Assembly: GCA_964490705.1 (NCBI GenBank)
Contig: CAZBCG010000012.1
Span: 1 to 64,000 of the forward strand
DNA: 64,000 nt
Reading direction: 5' to 3'
DNA from: Fodinibius sp964490705
GTDB taxonomy: Bacteria > Bacteroidota > Rhodothermia > Balneolales > Balneolaceae
How positions within the stretch are numbered: position 1 is the stretch's first letter; the number at the start of each line of letters is the position of its first letter. A program made the position numbers and the translations under genes. Shown one piece after another: positions 58,295 to 64,000 of the stretch. Under the pieces are notes generated by a model that saw nothing but the letters and a program-made list of their open reading frames with translations, had not been told where the DNA came from and made no database searches.

Positions 58295-60931
58295 CTACTT
58301 TTTATGATCCCCTTTCGCCAATTTCATAACCACTATCGTCATATCGTCATGCTGTTTGGCATCACCAATATAGGTATAAATATCCTTTGAAAGTATGCTC
58401 AGCAGATTAGCTGCAGATTCATGTTTATGATTATGAAGCAAGCGATTCAATCGCTGCGTACCATAAAATTTATGGCTTTCATTCAATGCCTCCACAATTC
58501 CATCCGTATAAAGTACCAGCAGGTCGTCTTCGTCCAGCTCCAGCTCTACCTCTTCAATATTCTGATCGAATGAGGGACCCTGAGTGAGCCCAATGCCAAT
58601 ACCTTTGGGACGAAATTCTATTACATCATCATTTTTTTGCGCGTTAACCTTCAGGATAGGATTATGGCCCGCTCGCGCGAAGTAAAATGTTTGTTTTTTG
58701 AGATCAAGTATGCCATAAACCAATGAGATGAAGGTACCACGCGGAGCATTTTCAAAAAACAGGCGGTTGGTTTTTTTGAGAATTTCAGCGGGCGAATCGA
58801 TCTCTCGGCACAAGCTGTGCAAAATCCCTTTAATAAACGTCATATAAAATGCGGCCTGAATACCCTTGCCGCTTACATCGCCGATCGTAACCGCTACGCG
58901 ATGGTCATCAAGACGAACAAAATCGTAGTAGTCGCCACCCGTTTCGTGGGCAGGCTTACAGATGGCCGCCAAATCAAGATGCTGAAACTCGGGTGTTGCA
59001 ACGGGCAAAAACGACTGCTGTACTTCCCGGGCGATCTGCAGCTCCTGTTTAATACGTTCTTCCTGGGCCAGTTCTTCTACATATTCTGGTACAAATCGGG
59101 GCAGCGACTGTCGCTCTCTACCTGTAGTGATAAACAGGATTCCGGCAATGACGTTAAACAGCAGAAATCCGCAAAAAATTACAAAAATATATAAGTCCGG
59201 TGATCCCCCGATAATCCATCCGCTGGAAGCCTCGATCATCAGTACAAAAAGAAAGTGCGTAAAAAGGGTAGTAAGGATATCCCAACGCAGAAAGATAAGC
59301 GCTAATGCTATTCCCAAAATAGCGGAAAAGATGAACTCTTGTCCCGCAGGGCCCATGGGTTGCAACACAGGCGTCATAAGCATTAAACCAACAGCGATTA
59401 TTAATGCGGATACCCAGCTATTTTTGTAGAATCCATAAATTTGCGTGCCCACCACTGCAAAAACTCCCACAATCATAATAAAGCTAAACCAACCACTGTT
59501 GATAAACAGATAGATAGGCGACCAAGCCGCCTGATACTGCAAAAACGTGCGGTTTACTTCCAGGTATAAATCAGGAAACAGGAACAGACCGGTACTCCAA
59601 ACGCCGCATAAAATAAATGCCAGCACAACAGAACGAAGTATGGTCTCCCCGATCGGTTTATTGAAGAACATCCCCTGCCGCAGAAAATCGTAACCGTACA
59701 GCTTGTCGGGCCAATATTGTCGCATCAGCGAATCACCTACGGCAAAGACGGCAAAGAAACCAATCGAAGCAAAGGCACCCGAAAATCCCATCTGGAGAGC
59801 CATGCTCAACAAATCAGAAGTTTCAACACTACTGCTGAACAGTGACGTGGTATTCCATTCTTGCAGAAAGATTAAAGCGGGAATTGCTAATCCGGCTACT
59901 ACTCCAACCACCAACGCCGGTTTGGTATCGATGGCACGGGATCGAATCCTAAAATAAAACAGGATAATTGTCGCCAGCACAAACAGAAAAACAATAGCCC
60001 GGCGGGTCAGTTCAAGGACGTGAGGCATTCCATTCTGGCCGTCGATGGTATTATATGTGGCATTCATACTGACCAAGGCGCCCGTAGGCAAGAGAGTTAG
60101 CTCCAACTTTACATCTTGCCCCAGTATTGGTTTGGGATTCTCAAAAACAATATCCGCCGCAGTGCGCGAATTTATGGTTGTAAGCTGGATCTCCGACAGT
60201 TGCAGTTCATCCAACGACCAGCCGCTATTTTGCAAATGATATCCCGCAAGTTTTTGGATATTGGATCGCGTAAAAGTATGAGCAATCCCTTTGGAGCGTT
60301 TAGAGTTGGCAGTGTCGATCTTTGACGGATCAGAGTCATATCCCTTTTCTACATCAAATCGCAAGGCATTTTGCCATGCCGAATCGGGCAGGGTCTTCCA
60401 GAGCTGGAGATCACGATTGGCATCGAAAGCTGCAATGAGGGCCTCCTTTTGGACCGGCTGGGTGGGTACAATATTCGACGGATTGATAAACTCAATTAAC
60501 CGCCCCTGTTCATCCAGTCGAATGGCAGTGTGATTAGTCTGGTTGGGATTAGGCGGACCTTCTCCGGAAGGCTGATGTTCTGTGTTTGCAACGTGCATCT
60601 CCCAGTAAAAAGGGAAAAGACCGGGGTAAACCGAATCTGTTAATGTGGCAATAGCTTGCTGTCTGCCCAGATGGGCTTGCAAACTATCCAGCAGCTGGCG
60701 TTTGCTATCGAAGGTAACGACCGGCTGCAAATTTTCGGAAGTATAGCCTAACTTATTAAACGCATCGATCGCTTTGGCTGTCGCCTCACTTTTATCCATC
60801 TTGGTAGCGATAGTGCTCCGGGGTTCCTGGGAGGCATAGCTCAGGAAAAACCAAAACAGGCACAACAATCCCACAGCCGCAAAAAGATAATCCCGAACGT
60901 TAAATGCATTATTTTTATTTAGTAGCGACAT
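58295..60931 (-). CDS. Membrane-bound SpoIIE/RsbU-type serine phosphatase
   Basis: 878 aa. An N-terminal helix (about 13-30) is followed by a periplasmic domain (about 35-310) and then eight to nine membrane helices (about 315-605). A short coiled coil (EYVEELAQEERIKQELQIAREVQQSFLP region) leads into a PP2C phosphatase domain at about 640-875 with ETGGDYYDF, GDVSGKGIQAA and DDMTIVVMKL, which hold the metal-binding aspartates. Such enzymes dephosphorylate STAS anti-anti-sigma factors to switch on a stress sigma factor. The STAS protein at 2794-3150 is a possible substrate, far away on the same strand. The input signal through the membrane domain is unknown. Confidence 0.9.
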   Translation of the reverse strand: MSLLNKNNAFNVRDYLFAAVGLLCLFWFFLSYASQEPRSTIATKMDKSEATAKAIDAFNKLGYTSENLQPVVTFDSKRQLLDSLQAHLGRQQAIATLTDSVYPGLFPFYWEMHVANTEHQPSGEGPPNPNQTNHTAIRLDEQGRLIEFINPSNIVPTQPVQKEALIAAFDANRDLQLWKTLPDSAWQNALRFDVEKGYDSDPSKIDTANSKRSKGIAHTFTRSNIQKLAGYHLQNSGWSLDELQLSEIQLTTINSRTAADIVFENPKPILGQDVKLELTLLPTGALVSMNATYNTIDGQNGMPHVLELTRRAIVFLFVLATIILFYFRIRSRAIDTKPALVVGVVAGLAIPALIFLQEWNTTSLFSSSVETSDLLSMALQMGFSGAFASIGFFAVFAVGDSLMRQYWPDKLYGYDFLRQGMFFNKPIGETILRSVVLAFILCGVWSTGLFLFPDLYLEVNRTFLQYQAAWSPIYLFINSGWFSFIMIVGVFAVVGTQIYGFYKNSWVSALIIAVGLMLMTPVLQPMGPAGQEFIFSAILGIALALIFLRWDILTTLFTHFLFVLMIEASSGWIIGGSPDLYIFVIFCGFLLFNVIAGILFITTGRERQSLPRFVPEYVEELAQEERIKQELQIAREVQQSFLPVATPEFQHLDLAAICKPAHETGGDYYDFVRLDDHRVAVTIGDVSGKGIQAAFYMTFIKGILHSLCREIDSPAEILKKTNRLFFENAPRGTFISLVYGILDLKKQTFYFARAGHNPILKVNAQKNDDVIEFRPKGIGIGLTQGPSFDQNIEEVELELDEDDLLVLYTDGIVEALNESHKFYGTQRLNRLLHNHKHESAANLLSILSKDIYTYIGDAKQHDDMTIVVMKLAKGDHKK

Positions 60932-61041
60932 AAAACCCTAATCAGCCGATTCTTCATCACTTTGTGTAGTTTACACGCGAATATGCCAAATTGTTACGTA
61001 AAAATCTTTTCTGATAATCTTTTAATTTAGCATCTAATTAT

Positions 61042-61812
61042 ATGTGCCTGATCGTTTTTTCATATCGCCAACATCCCAAGTATGAGCTCATCTTTGCCGC
61101 CAACCGGGATGAAAATTATAATCGTCCCACCCGGCAGGCTCAGTTCTGGGATAACCATCCCGACATTTTGGCCGGCAAAGATCTGCAGGCGGGTGGCACG
61201 TGGATGGGCATCAATAAAGCGGGATATTTTTCGGCCCTTACAAATTTTCGGGATCCTTCCATCCAGCGAGACAACCCGCCCACCCGTGGCCATCTGGTGT
61301 TGGATTATCTAAAACATCCCGGGGCTCCCCAAGCGTATCTTAATACTGTTGATAGCAACGCTGATGAGTATATGGGATTCAACCTCCTGGCCGGGAATAC
61401 CAATCAAATCGGGTATTATTCTAATCAACAGAAACATATTCAACTGCTCGAGCCGGGATTGTATGGACTCAGCAATCACTTGCTAAATACGCCTTGGCCC
61501 AAAGTGGAACATGCGAAAGAGAACTTGCGTCAACTTTTAGACCAACACGAAATTCCCGAAGATGCCCTCTTTGACCTGCTTAGTGATGATCAGCAGGCAC
61601 CTGACGACAAATTGCCCGATACGGGTATCCCCAAAGAGATTGAAAAGCAAGTTTCGCCCATCTTCATTAAGAGTGACAATTACGGCACGCGCTGCTCAAC
61701 AATTTTACTGATTGACAAACATGGAGGGGTCACTTTTACTGAACGACGATTTCTACCGGGTTCGATGGAAGTTAAAGAAGAAAACCGCTACGAATTTGTT
61801 ATTTCTCAATAG
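61042..61812 (+). CDS. NRDE/TANGO2-family protein
   Basis: 256 aa. It begins MCLIVFSYRQHPKYELIFAA followed by NRDE, the name-giving motif, with Cys2 exposed after Met removal, as in N-terminal-nucleophile hydrolases. LAGKDLQAGGTWMGIN, RGHLVLDYL and a YGTRCSTILLI segment complete the family pattern. Human TANGO2 relates to lipid/haem handling; bacterial roles are not established. Divergent from the phosphatase gene with 110 bp between starts. Confidence 0.92.
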   Translation: MCLIVFSYRQHPKYELIFAANRDENYNRPTRQAQFWDNHPDILAGKDLQAGGTWMGINKAGYFSALTNFRDPSIQRDNPPTRGHLVLDYLKHPGAPQAYLNTVDSNADEYMGFNLLAGNTNQIGYYSNQQKHIQLLEPGLYGLSNHLLNTPWPKVEHAKENLRQLLDQHEIPEDALFDLLSDDQQAPDDKLPDTGIPKEIEKQVSPIFIKSDNYGTRCSTILLIDKHGGVTFTERRFLPGSMEVKEENRYEFVISQ

Positions 61813-61818
61813 TTGTGT

Positions 61819-61904
61819 ACCGTAGCAGAGCCCGCCTTCGCCGAAGCTTTCTTCAATAGGTAAATATAGAATACCAATGTGGCTACGCGCAAGCAGGCTA
61901 CGGT
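61819..61904. repeat. Degenerate inverted-repeat element
   Basis: ACCGTAGC (61819-61826) and GCTACGGT (61897-61904) enclose GC-rich words (CCCGCCTTCGCCGAAG and GTGGCTACGCGCAAGC) that partly mirror one another. It looks like an old REP-type element in the 216-bp spacer between two convergent genes. Confidence 0.45.
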
Positions 61905-61970
61905 TAGGAGGTGATTTTTGGGACTTCCTCTGGGTGCGTACCTCCGGTGCAGAACCTATGATATACTTGA

Positions 61971-62004
61971 AAACCCTGAGGGTATATAAAGACCCTCAGG
62001 GTTT
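61971..62004 (-). terminator. Perfect 13-bp hairpin at the end of the antiporter gene
   Basis: AAACCCTGAGGGT, eight-base loop, ACCCTCAGGGTTT. It lies 24 bases after the nhaC stop on the minus strand (which then reads GGGTTTTCAAG) and can act in both directions between convergent genes. Its design matches the hairpin at 63871-63902. Confidence 0.7.
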
Positions 62005-62028
62005 AAACAATTTACTTCTAAGCAGATA

Positions 62029-63747
62029 TCAATCCAACGTGGTGCTGGCCGCTTCTTTGCCCTCGGGCGTATATTCTTCGGGATCGGGGGTTTTACCAAA
62101 CTGAAAAATAATTACTGCGATAATTGCAATACCGGCCGGATAGAGAATCCAAGTGGGAACACCAAGTACCATAATTGCAATTAAGCTTACAATACTGATC
62201 GTCCCAACAATCATGGCATAGGGCAACTGCGTATTAACGTGCTCTACGTGATCGCACTGGGTGGCAATAGAGCTGAGAATAGTCGTATCTGAAATAGGCG
62301 AACAGTGATCGCCCCAAACCGAACCGGCCAGCACTGAACTGACGCTGGCATAAATGATTTCAGCGGTAATTGCATAATCCAATCCGGTATTATTGCCAAT
62401 CTCCCAGGCCAGCGGCACAACAAGCGGCATTAAAATGCCCATGGTTCCCCAGCTGGAACCAGTAGCAAATGCCGTAAGCGCCGAGAGTATAAACACGATG
62501 GCCGGCAACCAATAAGGATTCAATGTTTCGCCAAATACGCTCATCAGATAATCGGCAGTACCCAGTTCCACGGTGATAGCACTAAGTGCCCAGGCCAACA
62601 CGAGAATTAACAATCCATCAAACATGGTGTGCATCCCCTCCATCATTCCCTCAAGCATCTCATCAACTTCCAGTAATTTTCGAGAAAGTGTCATAATAAT
62701 TGCTACGGTAATTGAGATAAGCGATCCCCAGAGCAATGCTTTGTATGAATCTGCAGATTCAATAATTGCCTGAACAGAACTCCCCTCTCCCGTAATAAAC
62801 AAACCGCCCACTGTTCCTACGACAAGAGTTATAATTGGAATAACTGCGTTGGACCAGTGTGATACCTTTTTGGTCTTCTCGTCGTCTTCGATCTTATCTT
62901 TCCAGAGGTTATATGTATCGAGCTCAGGATCGTGCTTCGCCTTGTAAAGATTGATACGTGAGGTGAGCATGGTAGCAAAATCACGTCCCGACCAAGCAAT
63001 CAAAATCACAAAAAGAAGCGTAAAGAACGCATAAAAATTATACGGCAACGAGTTTAAAAATACTGCGTAAGCTGATTCAGTGAAGTTCGGCATTTTTTCG
63101 GATGCATCAGCGATAAATCCGACCATCGCCCCAATCCAGGTACTTACAAGCGCTATTGTTGCTACCGGGGCTGCCGTGGCATCTACCAAATAGGCCAGCT
63201 TGGCTCGCGAAATGCGCAGCTTATCAGTCAATGGACGCATGGTACTACCCACCACCATAGTGTTGGCGTAATCATCAAAAAAAACGACAAATCCCATCAA
63301 GGACGTCATTAATTGTCCCCTCACTTTAGTACGGACATATTTTGTGATGCGCTCGATGACGCCGCGCGTACCTCCATTGTCGGTGATGATGCCCACCATT
63401 CCGCCAATCAGCAGGGTAAAAATGATGATGCTCATGTGTCCCGTATCGACAGTTGCGGGAACAATATAACTGTCGAGGGCAGCAAAAAAACTGGAGAAGA
63501 TACCACCGAAACTCAGGCTGCCGGCCAAAAATGCTCCGCACCAGATTCCCAAAAACAAAGCGAACAGCACCTGGCGAAAAATGAGCGCGATCCCAATAGC
63601 AACCAGTGGAGGCAAAATGCTGAGCCAGGTTCCCGTTTCGATACCAGTACTGGCAGCCTGTGTTGTTTCAGGAGCAGCGTAGCTAAAATTCACAAAAAGA
63701 ATGAGTGCACAGAGTCCGGCTACGACAACTAATGCTTTCCGCTTCAT
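62029..63747 (-). CDS. nhaC: NhaC-family Na+/H+ antiporter
   Basis: 572 aa with about 12 membrane helices after an N-terminal signal-like segment (cleavage near SYAAPE). Family signatures: VVFFDDYANTMVVGSTMRPL, SWIGAMVGF-type loop STWIGAMVGFI, ATGSSWGTMGILMPL and GSVWGDHCSPISDTTILSS with the conserved Asp-His-Cys-Ser-Pro. Exchanges sodium (or an amino-acid/malate-lactate pair in some members) for protons; useful in a salty habitat. A charged cytoplasmic loop (about 265-300) is typical. Single gene flanked by hairpins on both sides. Confidence 0.92.
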   Translation of the reverse strand: MKRKALVVVAGLCALILFVNFSYAAPETTQAASTGIETGTWLSILPPLVAIGIALIFRQVLFALFLGIWCGAFLAGSLSFGGIFSSFFAALDSYIVPATVDTGHMSIIIFTLLIGGMVGIITDNGGTRGVIERITKYVRTKVRGQLMTSLMGFVVFFDDYANTMVVGSTMRPLTDKLRISRAKLAYLVDATAAPVATIALVSTWIGAMVGFIADASEKMPNFTESAYAVFLNSLPYNFYAFFTLLFVILIAWSGRDFATMLTSRINLYKAKHDPELDTYNLWKDKIEDDEKTKKVSHWSNAVIPIITLVVGTVGGLFITGEGSSVQAIIESADSYKALLWGSLISITVAIIMTLSRKLLEVDEMLEGMMEGMHTMFDGLLILVLAWALSAITVELGTADYLMSVFGETLNPYWLPAIVFILSALTAFATGSSWGTMGILMPLVVPLAWEIGNNTGLDYAITAEIIYASVSSVLAGSVWGDHCSPISDTTILSSIATQCDHVEHVNTQLPYAMIVGTISIVSLIAIMVLGVPTWILYPAGIAIIAVIIFQFGKTPDPEEYTPEGKEAASTTLD

Positions 63748-63870
63748 TCGATAGCTTTTTTGTTAGTGATTTTCGCTGATCAGCAAATGTGCGCTTTTGA
63801 TCCATGAAAATACAATCTCTGCAGTAATTTGCCAGAAATTTTTGTGATGAGATTCTGACCTCAAATAAAA

Positions 63871-63902
63871 AACCTGACAGGTCTTTAGAAACCTGTCAGG
63901 TT
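63871..63902. terminator. Perfect 12-bp hairpin between gltX and nhaC
   Basis: AACCTGACAGGT, eight-base loop, ACCTGTCAGGTT. On the minus strand it lies 21 bases after the gltX stop and is followed by Ts (GGTTTTTTATTTG), so it should end the gltX transcript. Confidence 0.8.
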
Positions 63903-63922
63903 TGAAAGTAAATGCATCTATA

Positions 63923-64000
63923 CTAACCTAACTTTTCGATCGCAGTGTTAATGCGGCGAATGGTAGTCTCTTTGCCGAGCAGTTCAATAGTAGGCGTTAA
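63923..64000 (-). CDS. gltX: Glutamate--tRNA ligase, last 25 residues
   Basis: The minus strand enters the window in frame with LTPTIELLGKETTIRRINTA and ends IEKLG, stop at 63923-63925. The L-G-K-E-x-x-x-x-R-I-N-x-A-I pattern is the usual C-terminal helix of glutamyl-tRNA synthetases (anticodon-binding domain). Only this end is visible, so the call is likely but not certain. Confidence 0.62.
   Translation of the reverse strand, partial: LTPTIELLGKETTIRRINTAIEKLG

Noticed and set aside
1..64000. CRISPR array, prophage, complete insertion sequence, tRNA or rRNA genes
   Set aside because: Both strands were read for regularly spaced repeats, transposase or integrase motifs and cloverleaf/CCA ends; none was found. 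The repeats present are short palindromes, not spacer-separated arrays.

Overview
The window is ordinary chromosome from a member of the Bacteroidota/Balneolota side of the tree. The best guess is Balneolales (a Fodinibius- or Gracilimonas-like halophile), but this is inference from content only. The reasons are mid-40s GC, weak or absent Shine-Dalgarno sequences before many genes, separate secD and secF genes, a TonB receptor with an N-terminal CarboxypepD-regulatory domain, a tamA-tamB pair, a WG-repeat lipoprotein, a class II DAHP synthase and a PafA-type phosphatase. I see no rRNA, tRNA, CRISPR array, prophage or complete insertion sequence.

Layout. 0-10 kb, minus strand: a cupin (cut by the left edge), a RuBisCO-like protein, purA, a STAS anti-anti-sigma factor, secF, secD, three small unknown genes and uvrA. 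10-23 kb: a membrane protein, a WG-repeat lipoprotein, class II DAHP synthase, then a proteostasis group (small heat-shock protein, HtrA protease, CbpA-type J protein, and further on ClpB) interleaved with a DUF2784 protein, an S1/P1 nuclease and a macro-domain protein, closed by an M29 aminopeptidase. 23-33 kb: tamB-tamA, an M14 carboxypeptidase lipoprotein, a GIY-YIG nuclease gene held between perfect inverted repeats, and a Sco/PCuAC copper-delivery pair. 33-40.5 kb: pafA, a methyltransferase-like membrane protein, the tail of a dead sterol-desaturase gene, and a sulfur operon (two YeeE/YedE halves, persulfide dioxygenase-rhodanese, TauE-type exporter, rhodanese) facing a GntR/HutC regulator across a shared operator region. 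40.5-47.3 kb: a signalling island with a large PAS-rich NarX-like kinase, its NarL-like regulator, a stand-alone pseudo-receiver and a second PAS kinase. 47.3-58 kb: a tricorn-type protease, a CopB-type copper ATPase next to a decayed outer-membrane copB gene, and an iron module (TonB receptor, PepSY reductase, DtxR regulator). 58-64 kb: a membrane SpoIIE/RsbU phosphatase, an NRDE protein, an NhaC antiporter and the tail of gltX.

Three themes stand out. First, sulfur salvage: the RuBisCO-like protein and cupin look like the methylthioadenosine-to-isoprenoid shunt that releases methanethiol, and the 36-39 kb operon handles persulfide and thiosulfate. Second, metals: copper export and delivery, and iron uptake with two DtxR-like boxes. 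Third, non-coding structure: intergenic spaces hold several families of small palindromic repeats, two terminators built from 7-base units, and gene remnants. The items I would follow up first are the GIY-YIG gene bracketed by 22-bp inverted repeats, the paired operators of the GntR regulator, the RuBisCO-like/cupin pair, and the signalling island with its inactivated receiver.
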